A stretch of 64,000 bases of DNA from Acetobacter thailandicus (GCF_011516655.1 NZ_WOSV01000001.1:186001-250000), one strand, 5' to 3'. Shown: positions 46,425 to 55,585, numbered from the stretch's first letter. Notes: generated by a model from the letters alone, not told the origin. A program made the numbers and translations.

Positions 46425-48485
46425 ATGCCTGAATTACTGACAGAACTGTTTTCTGAAGAAATTCCAGCCCGTATGCAGGGGCAGGCCGGCGAAGCCTTTC
46501 ACCGCCTGATGAGCGATATGCTCGCTCCGCTCACACCACAGGACATAAAAATCTTCACCGGCCCGCGCCGTATTGCCCTGAGCTGCCAGATTAACACTCA
46601 GGTTCCTGGCCGGGTTATCTCCGAACGTGGCCCGCGCGAAACAGCACCGGGAAAAGCCCTCGAGGGCTTCACCCGCAAACATGGTGTCACCAAAGACCAG
46701 CTGACCCTGCAAAATGGTTTCTGGGTGCTTGAGCGCAACGAACCCCCGGTTGATGCTGCCACTCATATTGCAGCACAGCTACCCGACCTGTTGCGCCGCT
46801 TCCCCTGGCCACGCTCGATGCGCTGGGGCTCTGGCAGCAGCTTTACCTGGATCCGCCCTCTGCGCCGCCTGCTTTGCGTATTTGATGGCAAAGTCGTACC
46901 CTTCTCTCTGGCACAGGACAATGACAACGGTCATCACCTGAGCAGTGATGCCATTACCGAAGGCCACCGCTTTATGGCCCCGGGCCCGGTAAGCGTCAGC
47001 AACACGGCAGAATGGCTTGATGCGCTGCGCAGCCGCTTTGTTATTCCTGAAGCCTCTGAGCGCCGCACACTCATCAGTGAAGGGCTTGAGCGCCTCGCCA
47101 CTGAAAAAAACCTGACCCTGGTGCCTGATGCCGGTCTGGTCGATGAAGTCTCAGGCCTGGTGGAATGGCCGGTGCCTTTTCTGGGGCAGATCGACGACCA
47201 GTTTATGAACCTGCCCGCTGAGGTGATGCAGGTGTCAATGCGCATCAACCAGCGCTATTTCGCCCTGAGAGGCACTGACGGCAAAGCCGCTCCCTGGTTT
47301 GGCTTTATTGCTAACATTGCCCCCACCGATGATGGCTCACTGGTAGTTGCCGGTAATGAGCGCGTCCTGCGGGCCCGCTTTGCCGATGCGCGTCATTTCT
47401 GGGATCTGGACCGCAGGAAAACCCTCGCAAGCCGACTGCCTGCACTGGATAACATTACCTTCCACGCAAAGCTTGGTTCACAGGGTGAACGCACACAGCG
47501 TATGATGCGTCTGGCCGGGCTGATTGCTGACATGACCGGGGCAGACAAATCTGCCGCCATACGTGCCGCAGAGCTGAGCAAAACAGACCTGACAACGGGC
47601 ATGGTTGGCGAGTTCCCCGAACTTCAGGGCATTATGGGGGGGTATTATGCTCGCCATGACGGCGAAAATGATGCTGTCGCCCAGGCCATAACCGAGCAGT
47701 ATCAGCCACGTGGCCCAGGCGACGATGTACCGACAGCACCAGTGTCTGTTGTTGCTGGCCTGGCAGATCGTTTTGACATGCTGACGGCCTTTTTTGCAGC
47801 TGGCGAAAAACCATCAGGCTCGGGCGATCCGTTTGGTCTGCGTCGTGCAGCGCTGGGCATTATCCGCCTGATTCGTGAAAACGGGCTGCGTCTCGACCTG
47901 GTGAAGATCTTCACCCTCGCCGCTGAAGCCCTGCCCGCTGATCTGCAAAATGCACCTGACCTCGATTTGCTGCCGCAATTTATTGCTGAGCGTCTGCGCG
48001 TACAGCTACGCTCTGAAGGGGCACGTTACGACTGCCTGGCGGCGATTTCGACCGGTAACACCGACACGGATATTGTGCGCCTTCTGATGCGTGCACAAGC
48101 CCTGCAGGACATGCTGGAAACAGAAGATGGTAAAAACCTGCTGGCTGCCACACGTCGCGCTGCCAATATTCTGCGCATTGAAAACAAAAAAGACGGTCCG
48201 CACGAAAAAACACCGCAGACCACGCTTTATGCTCAGGCTGAAGAACGCGCACTGGCAGACGCACTGGATAAAGTTGAACCCGCAGTTGAGGCTGCCTTTG
48301 CCAGGGAACATTTTGCCGATGCGATGAAAGAAGCAGCCAGCCTGCGTGGCCCGCTCGACAGTTTCTTTGAAGAGGTCACGGTCAACGCACCTGAACCAGA
48401 CTTAAGGCTGAACCGCCTTTATCTACTGGCACGTCTGGAGCGTATGATGCGTCTTATTGCTGACTTCAGTCAGATCGAAGGGTAG
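46425..48485 (+). CDS. glyS: Glycine-tRNA ligase beta subunit
   Basis: Beta subunit of the tetrameric GlyRS, involved in tRNA binding and an HD-like domain. The 686 residues begin MPELLTELFSEEIPARMQ, the family opening, include WPRSMRWG and MRINQRYFAL, and end with an anticodon-binding-like helical domain. The gene is 2 bp from glyQ, one transcription unit. Confidence 0.96.
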   Translation: MPELLTELFSEEIPARMQGQAGEAFHRLMSDMLAPLTPQDIKIFTGPRRIALSCQINTQVPGRVISERGPRETAPGKALEGFTRKHGVTKDQLTLQNGFWVLERNEPPVDAATHIAAQLPDLLRRFPWPRSMRWGSGSSFTWIRPLRRLLCVFDGKVVPFSLAQDNDNGHHLSSDAITEGHRFMAPGPVSVSNTAEWLDALRSRFVIPEASERRTLISEGLERLATEKNLTLVPDAGLVDEVSGLVEWPVPFLGQIDDQFMNLPAEVMQVSMRINQRYFALRGTDGKAAPWFGFIANIAPTDDGSLVVAGNERVLRARFADARHFWDLDRRKTLASRLPALDNITFHAKLGSQGERTQRMMRLAGLIADMTGADKSAAIRAAELSKTDLTTGMVGEFPELQGIMGGYYARHDGENDAVAQAITEQYQPRGPGDDVPTAPVSVVAGLADRFDMLTAFFAAGEKPSGSGDPFGLRRAALGIIRLIRENGLRLDLVKIFTLAAEALPADLQNAPDLDLLPQFIAERLRVQLRSEGARYDCLAAISTGNTDTDIVRLLMRAQALQDMLETEDGKNLLAATRRAANILRIENKKDGPHEKTPQTTLYAQAEERALADALDKVEPAVEAAFAREHFADAMKEAASLRGPLDSFFEEVTVNAPEPDLRLNRLYLLARLERMMRLIADFSQIEG

Positions 48486-48495
48486 CTCCTTCACG

Positions 48496-48529
48496 ATGCT
48501 GGCCTGTTACACACGTAACAGGCCAGCAT
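48496..48529. terminator. Long perfect hairpin between glyS and the OprB-like gene
   Basis: A 15-bp perfect inverted repeat (ATGCTGGCCTGTTAC and its complement) around a 4-base ACAC loop, centred between two convergent stop codons. No long T run follows on either side, so bidirectional termination is likely but efficiency is uncertain. Confidence 0.7.
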
Positions 48530-48538
48530 AACGCCACA

Positions 48539-50167
48539 TTATAAGGTGGCCATAACTTTCAGACCCAATAACGCTGCATCGGGAATTCTGGATGTTTCGC
48601 CCGGGCGAAACATATATTCAAACACAGGCTGAGCTACGAGACCCGGTATAACCGGAATACCGTAATAGACCTCAAGTGTTGCAGTATGGGTCTGCGGGCC
48701 ATTTACAAAAGCTCCCATAGACATACCCGCATCACGACGCAGTCTCTGCCCTTCTGACAATCTGTTACTCAGTTTATAGTAAGAATACATCACACCAAAG
48801 CGATCAAATGGCCGGTAAGGAATAATACCGAGCAAAGATGCACCCACATAAACCTGGTCAGAAAACACCGAAACGCTGGGTGTATTATGAATATACCCGG
48901 CCATCAGATAGCCACCGGCCATCTGATGATTACCCTGTTTACGGTAAATCATCTGATCAGCTTCAATATAAAACGTATCGCGCGGCCTCGGTTTTAACAC
49001 TTTCATACTGTTACGCAGCGCAGGTGGAAGAGTGCCAATCAGATCAGCATAAGGGCTGGTGTCGTGCGCAAAGCCAACCTTATAATGGCCGGGTAGTTTT
49101 CTGCGCCCAAAAAACGGCTGCCAGGTCAGCTCGACTGGCAGCATAACGCCCGTACCGTGCTCTGCCCCCCAGGCCCAGCCACTGGGATTCTCCGCAAGAG
49201 GAGAAGACTGATACACGCCGGTAATCAGCACCAGGTCACGCGCTGGCCTGACACGAACAGTGCCACCCCAGGTCGCTTTTGGGTAAACACTCCAGCCCTG
49301 TTGTGACTTAATACCAACAGGGGCAGAGCACTGAATAATAAAGGTGCACAGCAACACAGATGTTGCATAAGTATGCGTAAGCGTTATACGGCCGGCGTGA
49401 ACATTCACCCGATTATGAAAAAACGTTTTCTCAAGATACATATCGGCCAGATGCGCGGCAACACTGCCTGAAAGACTATACACCTCAGACAGCAAAATAC
49501 GATGTTCGCCGACATAGTCATAAGAAACCTGACGGCCTGCCCGCTCAAGCATAACGGCATTAAAATACCAGCCACTCAGGTCAAGCAGCTTACCCAAATC
49601 AAGCCGGGTAATCAGCGTAATTTCATGTGCATAATCCATACCACGGCGCACCCCGCCGGCAACATTGGCTATTCCCTCCCCTTTATAAGAAAGCTGGAGA
49701 GAGATGCCTTTATTCTCAAGCCATTTTCGTGGCCCATCGAGCTGTGGCACAAGATGACCAAAAGTCTGTGCCGGCACATAATATCCCGCCGAGACATCAC
49801 TGACACGCAACGCATCGACTGAGCTGTTCAGAAGTGCCGAAATACTCTCAGTCTTAAACAGGCTTTCAAGCGTTGGCGATGTCACCTGCACAGATGTGAC
49901 TTTAGCCTTATTTGCAGGTGAGTGTCCCGGATCAACACGAGCCTGCTCAGTTAACGGCTGCGCAATATGTGAAGAAGCAGGAGTATCCTGGGCACAGGCT
50001 GGGTACGCTGCCACACAACACACTGCACTCACGACAAACCACACCAGACAACACCTGCCTCTGATAACAACAGTCCGGGCTGATATAATGAGGAACGATA
50101 CGACGAAACAAAGCAACAGGCGCAGCCCCTCGGGAACCGCGACCGTAAGGTGCAGGTTATAAGTCAT
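48539..50167 (-). CDS. OprB-like carbohydrate-selective porin
   Basis: An outer membrane barrel of 542 residues. The mature part includes WLENKGISLQLSYKGEGIANVAGGVRRG, GVYQSSPLAENP and a C-terminal GIPVIPGLVAQPVFEYMFRPG, matching the OprB family of sugar porins. Two hydrophobic stretches precede it (about 14-32 and 37-57), the second ending AYPACAQ as a plausible signal cleavage site; the true start may therefore be downstream, but no ATG or GTG is available there. The polyol-type permease gene lies upstream on the same strand, which fits a sugar/polyol uptake role. Confidence 0.82.
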   Translation of the reverse strand: MTYNLHLTVAVPEGLRLLLCFVVSFLIISARTVVIRGRCCLVWFVVSAVCCVAAYPACAQDTPASSHIAQPLTEQARVDPGHSPANKAKVTSVQVTSPTLESLFKTESISALLNSSVDALRVSDVSAGYYVPAQTFGHLVPQLDGPRKWLENKGISLQLSYKGEGIANVAGGVRRGMDYAHEITLITRLDLGKLLDLSGWYFNAVMLERAGRQVSYDYVGEHRILLSEVYSLSGSVAAHLADMYLEKTFFHNRVNVHAGRITLTHTYATSVLLCTFIIQCSAPVGIKSQQGWSVYPKATWGGTVRVRPARDLVLITGVYQSSPLAENPSGWAWGAEHGTGVMLPVELTWQPFFGRRKLPGHYKVGFAHDTSPYADLIGTLPPALRNSMKVLKPRPRDTFYIEADQMIYRKQGNHQMAGGYLMAGYIHNTPSVSVFSDQVYVGASLLGIIPYRPFDRFGVMYSYYKLSNRLSEGQRLRRDAGMSMGAFVNGPQTHTATLEVYYGIPVIPGLVAQPVFEYMFRPGETSRIPDAALLGLKVMATL

Positions 50168-50309
50168 AAGAAAGATCCGTCTGCTTTATAGATTTTTTAT
50201 TTTTGAGTCAGAACGAAAAAATCTTTTATTATAATTCAAAGCATTAGGCCAGTCACAAGAGCGTATTCCGGTTTCAAAAATACAAACTGCTCCTGAGGTC
50301 ATAAAAAAA

Positions 50310-50337
50310 GGCCGCCTCTCCTGCTGGAGAAACGGCC
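50310..50337 (-). terminator. Terminator of the polyol permease gene
   Basis: A two-tier hairpin: outer GGCCG / CGGCC and inner TCTCC / GGAGA around TGCT, followed on the minus strand by seven Ts. It lies about 60 bp beyond the permease stop. Confidence 0.8.
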
Positions 50338-50396
50338 GTAAAAAACGTCTGCTCTGAAAGCGCACAGGGAAGCACCCTGGCGCTCAGATGAGGTTT

Positions 50397-51725
50397 TTAG
50401 TGCGAAAGCACCATATCTGCATTTTCGCTCTCTTTGCGATTACGCGCTTCGAGCATTTGCGTATGGCGGTGCGCTTCAGGAGAAATGCTAAGGCACAGTG
50501 TCAGCACTGCTGCAATGAAATACAGACCAACAAAAGTCCAGATCACACCTTCAAGACCCATGCCAAACGTTGCTTCACATATAGCCACGACTGCAGGACC
50601 GAACCATGTGCTGGCACCAGCACCCAGACCCAGAATAGACAGAGCGGCAGCTTTCTCTTTCGGGCAGATCAGCGGCATCAGGCCAGACATCGGGACGAAC
50701 GCAGCAACCGTACCGCCATAGATAAAGCCTGCCAGCATAGCCAGCGGGAAGTTACCCGGATACCAGATGGGAACATAGTAAAACATCGGAATGGTAAGGC
50801 AGCAGCCCAGACCGCCACCAACAGCCACAACGAAGCGATGCCCCAGACGGTCAGCGATCATACCAGCAACAAGGTTGAAAAGGATGTTGCCCAGGAAGAT
50901 CACAGACAAAAGGTCAAGCCACTGCCCCTGTGAGAAATGGAGTTCATCAACAAAGAAGGCCGGCATAATAGCCAGAAACGCATATTCTGAAGACGTGTTA
51001 ATAGTACGGATAACACCAGCAACAAGCGTTTTTGGCTCACGCCACATGATGCTGATTGAGCCAAAGAAAATAGCTTTTTTATCAGCATGTGCCGGTGCCA
51101 GACGTTTGCTGCCTGTTGGCTCACGCACAAAGAGCAGAGCAACCAGACCACCCAGAATAACCAGCCCGAGAGAACACCAGAATGTTGCCAGCTCACCAAT
51201 CGCAGGGATGGTATAGCGCGCAAACTGCGAACCAAGAGTAGGCAGACCGGCAGAGAACGAGAACCAGAACCAGCCGGCAGCCGAACCCAGCATACGTGCG
51301 GGCGTTGCAGCAGCGATCCAGACCAGGAAGCCATAAGCAAACAACGGATAAGCAAAACCACGCAGCGTATAAAACAGCAGCGTCATAGTCAGATTATCAG
51401 GACCAAGGCCAAATGTAAGGAAACCGACCTCCAGCACAGCCCACAGCAGCAAACCAGCCCACATTGTGCGGCGTGGCCCGAACAGGTCAGATAATGGCCC
51501 TGACAACCAGGCAGAGATCATAACAGTCACACCATAGGTGGTGAACATCAGGTTCACATCACCCTGGGTATGACCATGGTGGAGCATATATGTATCAAGA
51601 TACCCTGCTTCTACACCGTCACCGACCATAAAAAGCAGCAGGCCCACAAAGCCAAAGAAAAGAGGCTGAGGAATACCGAGAAGGCCAGCAAGCCCGCGCC
51701 GCTGACCGGAGGACGTCTCTGACAA
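50397..51725 (-). CDS. MFS transporter, RbtT/DalT-like polyol permease
   Basis: A 442-residue inner-membrane protein with twelve hydrophobic segments. GDGVEAGYLDTYMLHHGHTQGDVNLMFTTYGVTVMISAWLSGPLSDLFGPRR and RGFAYPLFAYGFLVWI match the polyol permease branch (ribitol, arabitol). The start is TTG at 51725, well supported by AGGGAGA with a 7-base spacer. Acetic acid bacteria oxidise polyols, so a polyol substrate is plausible but unproven. The OprB-like gene downstream has its own space and a terminator intervenes. Confidence 0.83.
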   Translation of the reverse strand: MSETSSGQRRGLAGLLGIPQPLFFGFVGLLLFMVGDGVEAGYLDTYMLHHGHTQGDVNLMFTTYGVTVMISAWLSGPLSDLFGPRRTMWAGLLLWAVLEVGFLTFGLGPDNLTMTLLFYTLRGFAYPLFAYGFLVWIAAATPARMLGSAAGWFWFSFSAGLPTLGSQFARYTIPAIGELATFWCSLGLVILGGLVALLFVREPTGSKRLAPAHADKKAIFFGSISIMWREPKTLVAGVIRTINTSSEYAFLAIMPAFFVDELHFSQGQWLDLLSVIFLGNILFNLVAGMIADRLGHRFVVAVGGGLGCCLTIPMFYYVPIWYPGNFPLAMLAGFIYGGTVAAFVPMSGLMPLICPKEKAAALSILGLGAGASTWFGPAVVAICEATFGMGLEGVIWTFVGLYFIAAVLTLCLSISPEAHRHTQMLEARNRKESENADMVLSH

Positions 51726-52440
51726 GACACAATCTCCCTAACATCTGGACAGCAGCCCACAGAGCATAAAAAACCCTGAAAAAACGGGATAAGGACTGCG
51801 TCATGCATGATCCCTACGAGAGCGCTTGGGATCATTTGGACAGGCGCGCGAACGAGGCTTCGCACGCAACGAAAATATAGACATATATAAGGTGATGCCT
51901 GACACAGTACTACCAGAGAATTGCCATATTTTCAACCGTATATTTTTTCATTTTGTCAATATTGATTTACAAATAAAAATAAAATATTCAGATCATATTC
52001 TCATATTTTACTTTTATTTTAAAAAAACATACAAAATAATTCATAAGAAAAATCAAATTTTTTCAGAAAATGTTATTTTTTTATAAAGATATATTTATTT
52101 TGTTTTTTTTATTATTTTATAAGAGGGTATCTTTTGCCCTCCTTTCAACCGGCTGTATCCCGCAGTATTCTGCGCTTTTAAAATAATCAGGCTAACAAAA
52201 ATCTGCCTGCCGCTTTTTACCTGCAGCCAAACACATAAAGCATTTTCATTTTAAAACAGAAAAGTGACAGAATACCTGATTCTGCATGCTCTATTAAAAA
52301 CAGAGTCCCGCCTGAATTACAGCACATATACTGACCGTATTTTATAGTTTCTGCAGACGTAATTATAAAATTATCTGCATGGCTTTTTCCTGGACCAGTT
52401 TTCTCAGTCTGTATCCGATCAAAACTTTAAGGGAAAAGGT

Positions 52441-52504
52441 ATGTCCGCAATCCACATCGCAGCAAGCTTCATCTTCTATATCAAAAGAATGAGTCCTGAG
52501 CCTA
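52441..52504 (+). mobile_element. 3' end fragment of the IS5-family element
   Basis: The sequence matches the transposase-stop end of the element at 53206-54059 in opposite orientation: MSAIHIAASFIFY followed by the terminal repeat GTCCTGAGCCTAG. Only about 64 bp remain. The terminal repeat directly abuts the MITE-like element beginning at 52505. Confidence 0.8.
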
Positions 52505-52649
52505 GCACTACAGTTGCAATTCGCTTTGTTCTCTAATTGTTCATGATTCCAATGCGTTCCGGACGGCTCGAATTTCAGGCAGTCTACGTCGAGACAGCCC
52601 CTGAATTCTTCATCTTTCCGACCCGGAAAACGAATTGCAACTGTAGTGC
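52505..52649. mobile_element. MITE-like element, 145 bp, with 19-bp perfect terminal inverted repeats
   Basis: The left end GCACTACAGTTGCAATTCG (52505-52523) recurs in exact inverted form at 52631-52649. With one mismatch (CCTRG) the repeat may extend a few bases outward on each side. The interior has no coding capacity. This is the structure of a non-autonomous miniature element; its parent transposase is not in the window. Confidence 0.65.
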
Positions 52650-52690
52650 CAGGGACAGATTGCAAAGGTAAAGCTTACCGCCGAATAAAT

Positions 52691-53197
52691 TTAAGATTCT
52701 AGGGAAACAGACCATTCATTTCTATAACTTATGATATCAGCAACACTTTCCCAAAAATCTTTCACTTTCAAAACGTCAGAAGAATCGGGTTTTTGCAATA
52801 TAGATATAAGATGATCAATTTTAGCTATGTATTTCTCAGTTTTTTTCTTTTCCTCTGGATTAAGAGTTATCTCCATTTCTCTCGCTTTTTGGGCCTGATC
52901 TACCAGATTTGCATAAAGTTTATCCTTTGCGTCTTTTATTGATGAGTGACCTTGAGTAATTGCCTCAATGTAAAACCCAACCAATGCATCCAAACTATTG
53001 GCCGATTGTATAAACGTACTTACCTGTTTGTCACGCTTATCTTGGCCATCATCGTACCATTTAAAAAAACGATCAGTCCCTACTGATATACCAAGCGAAA
53101 GAACCGCTGAGATTGCTAGAAAACCAACGGTGTTAGGTATTCTATCATTCTTGCAGAAATTTTTAATTCCTTGAATCATTTTGCGGCCTCTTAACAT
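52691..53197 (-). CDS. Hypothetical membrane-anchored protein
   Basis: A 168-residue protein, not recognised. One membrane helix lies near the N-terminus (about residues 24-44, TVGFLAISAVLSLGISVGTDRFF), followed by a lysine/glutamate-rich, mostly helical domain with likely coiled-coil character (KDKLYANLVDQAQKAREMEITLNPEEKKKTEKYIAKIDHLI). The gene is AT-rich. Before the IS at 53206 inserted, its start overlapped the end of the upstream frameshifted gene, so the two were probably an operon. Function unknown. Confidence 0.6.
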   Translation of the reverse strand: MLRGRKMIQGIKNFCKNDRIPNTVGFLAISAVLSLGISVGTDRFFKWYDDGQDKRDKQVSTFIQSANSLDALVGFYIEAITQGHSSIKDAKDKLYANLVDQAQKAREMEITLNPEEKKKTEKYIAKIDHLISILQKPDSSDVLKVKDFWESVADIISYRNEWSVSLES

Positions 53198-53218
53198 GGG
53201 GACTGCTAGGCTCAGGAC

Positions 53219-53596
53219 TCATTCTTTGAGATAGAAGATGAAGCTTGCAGCGATGTGGATTGCGGACATGAAGGTATGAGCGCAGCGGTCGTATCGTGTT
53301 GCCACACGTCGCCAGTCTTTGAGCTTTGCGAACATGTTTTCGATCAGGTGACGCTTTTTATACAGATGCCAGTCGTAAGGTGGCTTTGATTTCCGGTTCT
53401 TTTTCGGCGGAATACAGGCTGTGATAGTGCGTTCTGCAAGCCATAACCTGATCCTGTTGCTGTCATAGCCCCTGTCCCCGATGATTTCTTCTGTCTTGTC
53501 GGGGAGATCTGCCAGCAGCACGTCTGCACCTTTGAAGTCACTGACCTGTCCTGCAGTCAGATGCAGGCGGACAGGCCGCCCCTGATCATCGCACAT
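53219..53596 (-). CDS. IS5-family transposase, C-terminal frame (orfB)
   Basis: The 125-residue reading MCDDQGRPVRLHLTAGQVSDFKGADVLLADLP...GDRGYDSNRIR...IENMFAKLKDWRRVATRYDR carries the DDE catalytic domain. The Asp-containing GDRGYDS and the final Glu in HLIENMFAKLKDWRR are the second and third catalytic acids. It lacks its own good start; homology to single-frame relatives continues upstream in this frame (RTKGGLNSKLHA), so it is most likely made as a fusion with orfA by -1 frameshifting. Confidence 0.9.
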   Translation of the reverse strand: MCDDQGRPVRLHLTAGQVSDFKGADVLLADLPDKTEEIIGDRGYDSNRIRLWLAERTITACIPPKKNRKSKPPYDWHLYKKRHLIENMFAKLKDWRRVATRYDRCAHTFMSAIHIAASFIFYLKE

Positions 53597-53613
53597 GGCA
53601 TGCAGTTTTGAAT

Positions 53614-53997
53614 TCAGACCGCCTTTTGTGCGTCCGGTATGGCGGGGAAAAGCCCTTTTTTAAGCAGAGAGGCTGCCGTTCTGTGCGCTTTAAGGTGCGT
53701 CGCATCGATCATCAGGCGTTTTGAACGGCCCCCCTGTTCTGCCAGGGCTGTAAAGATCCTGTCAAAGACACCCAGGCGGCTCCACCGGATGAAGCGATTA
53801 TATAAAGTCTTGTGCGGGCCATACGCTTTGGGAGCATCTTTCCACTGAAGCCCGTTGCGGATCACATAAACGATCCCGCTCAGAACACGCCGGTCATCCA
53901 CGCGGGGCACGCCGTGCGCCAGAGGAAAAAACGGCTCAATCCGCTTCATCTGGCTCTCAGACAGTAAAAATACGTCACTCACAGGCTCATCCTCCAT
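53614..53997 (-). CDS. IS5-family transposase, N-terminal frame (orfA)
   Basis: The 127-residue product has the DUF4096-type DNA-binding start (SESQMKRIEPFFPLAHGVPRVDDRRVLSGIVYVIRNGLQWKDAP) and the first catalytic Asp in LMIDATHLKAHRTAASLLKKG. Frames switch by -1 near a T-TTC-CCC heptamer at 53644-53650, which has the X-XXY-YYZ slippery form. Confidence 0.9.
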   Translation of the reverse strand: MEDEPVSDVFLLSESQMKRIEPFFPLAHGVPRVDDRRVLSGIVYVIRNGLQWKDAPKAYGPHKTLYNRFIRWSRLGVFDRIFTALAEQGGRSKRLMIDATHLKAHRTAASLLKKGLFPAIPDAQKAV

Positions 53998-54059
53998 CGG
54001 TAAGCCTGTGAATCACAATCTCTCGCTCAGTTCAATAAATTAACAGGTCCTGAGCCTAG

Positions 54060-55287
54060 TCATTTTAGTGTTATTTTTCAGAATTTTAGCCTTCTCACAT
54101 GCGTCCTTCCAAACAGGAAAATTCATTCGGTTGATTGCTTTTTGTACCCCAACATTAACATGGACTAAGCAGGGATCGTCCTCAATTTTCTGAGGCTGCA
54201 AATTAGCCGAGTTTTGAACAGTCACATTTCCCGGAGTAGGCTGAGCATTTGCCTCCGCAGTCCAAAGCAAGGAGATAATCGCAGCGACAACAAAAGGAAC
54301 GGGGATGCCTGCTTTTAGTTCCAAAAACCCGGGGGAATGAATAGAACAAGAAATAGATGCTTCATAATCAGCTGGCAGAAAAAAAAAGCCAACTCTAAAA
54401 ATGTGTCATTATTTTGTGTAGAATCGTCATCTGCATCTAGCAATAACTTAGAAATCGCACGCGTTAATGCGTTAAAATATAAATTATCATTAGTCGTGAA
54501 ATCTTGAGATTTAGTATAAAATCTTGAGCAAAATTCATTCTCTGTATAGTATGTTTTGTATACCTCATCAAATACTCTTTTATATTCTTCTTTTTCTAAA
54601 AGAGACATCGGATTTGGAAGCCTTAATTTTTCAGTAAGAGTTTTAGGCAAACTCCCTTCATCAATAGGTGGATACCATTTAACTGGTCTGGCCAATAACG
54701 GTTCATCGCCATATCTATCCATCTTGATTTCCACTTTGAAATCAACATCTCTTAAAAATTCACCAACATGAACTTTTCTCTTTCCATACTTATCAGGAAC
54801 TATCACAAGGTCTCCGGCTTTTGCCTCTTTGAACAAAGCATTAACGGAACCAATATCGCTTCCTGATATTTTAGAAGCAACCTCTTTATATTCATTTATA
54901 TTTTTACTAGGATCTTTTATACTAAATATTCTAACAGCAGGGTCAGTTAGGTTAACTAGATATTCTTCCGGAATATTTTCACTTTTTTACCATTTTCTAT
55001 TTGTAAAATATTTGGATCTGTCTTTACTGCATATTGAGCGCGGGAACGATCCAATTTGCGCATTATACGAAACCATTCTTGATGGGTACGCGCCATCGCA
55101 ATTCGTTCTCGTAACTGAGGAATAGGACCCTTTCCTGATGTTTCTAAGGGTAATTCTAATGCTGGCAAATCTAAATGTTTTCTAAAAAAGTAGGCAATGC
55201 AATGTAAGATTTTCCGGGGAACAACCTCCAAATCTTAACTGCTTCTGGGACAAATTTTGCATTTAAATCAATAACATATTTACTCAT
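54060..55287 (-). pseudogene. Frameshifted hypothetical gene, possibly EVE-like domain plus membrane segment
   Basis: From the ATG at 55287 the frame reads MSKYVIDLNAKFVPEAVKIW and stops at TAG after about 38 codons. Homogeneous coding sequence then continues in the -1 frame (LDLPALELPLETSGKG... to about 54970), shifts -1 again (ENIPEEYLVNLTDPAVRIF...GDLVIVPDKYGKRKVHVGEF...), and probably a third time near 54385 to give LPADYEASIS...LELKAGIPVPFVVAAIISLLW, a membrane segment. Each switch sits at a run of six As or Ts (or nine Ts), so missing bases, real or from sequencing, are the likely cause. The rebuilt product would be over 400 residues. The GDLVIVP/VGEF block resembles EVE-like N-terminal domains of some defence or nuclease proteins; this is tentative. 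The last codons are cut by the IS. Confidence 0.6.
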
Positions 55288-55352
55288 AAGGATAACTCTA
55301 TCTGATAAATTTTCTATCGAATGCTATAAATATTTTTACACGTCAAATATTA

Positions 55353-55585
55353 CGGCGTGTCGTCAGTTAAGCAGAATGATGATTGAGGCGAACTGAACGG
55401 CTGCGAGGAGCGTTGATTTCATCTTGTCGTAGCGCGTTGCAATAGCGCGGAACTGTTTGAGTTTATTAAAGAACCGCTCGACAAGGTTACACCCCCTGTG
55501 AAGAGCGAAGCTGGTTTCCTGTCGTGTATTTCTGTTGCATTCAGGCGGGATAACCGGGGTAATCCCGCGCCATGTCAGTTTGTCG
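55353..55585 (-). mobile_element. C-terminal fragment of a second IS5-type transposase
   Basis: Read on the minus strand the sequence gives ...RQETSFALHRGCNLVERFFNKLKQFRAIATRYDKM then KSTLLAAVQFASIIILLN and a TGA at 55363-55365. NLVERFFNKLKQFRAIATRYDK is the third-catalytic-Glu region of IS427-type transposases, different in sequence from the intact element at 53.2 kb. The N-terminal two thirds are missing. A possible terminal repeat (GGCGTGTCGTCAGTTAA) follows the stop. Confidence 0.75.

Larger units (their letters stand above)
51726..52690. other. 965-bp gene-free, AT-rich start of an accessory zone
   Basis: About 51950-52130 is extremely AT-rich. From 52441 onward the stretch contains an IS end fragment and a MITE-like element, described separately. 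An open frame across 52363-52665 merely runs through these repeats and is not a gene. No RNA gene is visible. Confidence 0.6.
53206..54059 (-). mobile_element. Intact IS5-family insertion sequence, 854 bp
   Basis: The ends are exact inverted repeats: CTAGGCTCAGGAC at 53206-53218 and GTCCTGAGCCTAG at 54047-54059. The outermost CTAG is palindromic and may be a target duplication. Inside are two overlapping transposase frames in the IS427-like arrangement. The element interrupts the end of the frameshifted gene described at 54060-55287. Fragments of the same element occur near 1.2, 4.5, 52.4 and 55.6 kb. Confidence 0.88.

Noticed and set aside
52363-52665. 100-codon open frame on the minus strand
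   Set aside because: It runs through an IS end fragment and both ends of the MITE-like element; composition reflects the repeats, not a protein.
52691-55287. A named phage-defence system
   Set aside because: Membrane-anchored AT-rich orphan genes near mobile elements are suggestive, but no known defence domain is clear enough to name a system.
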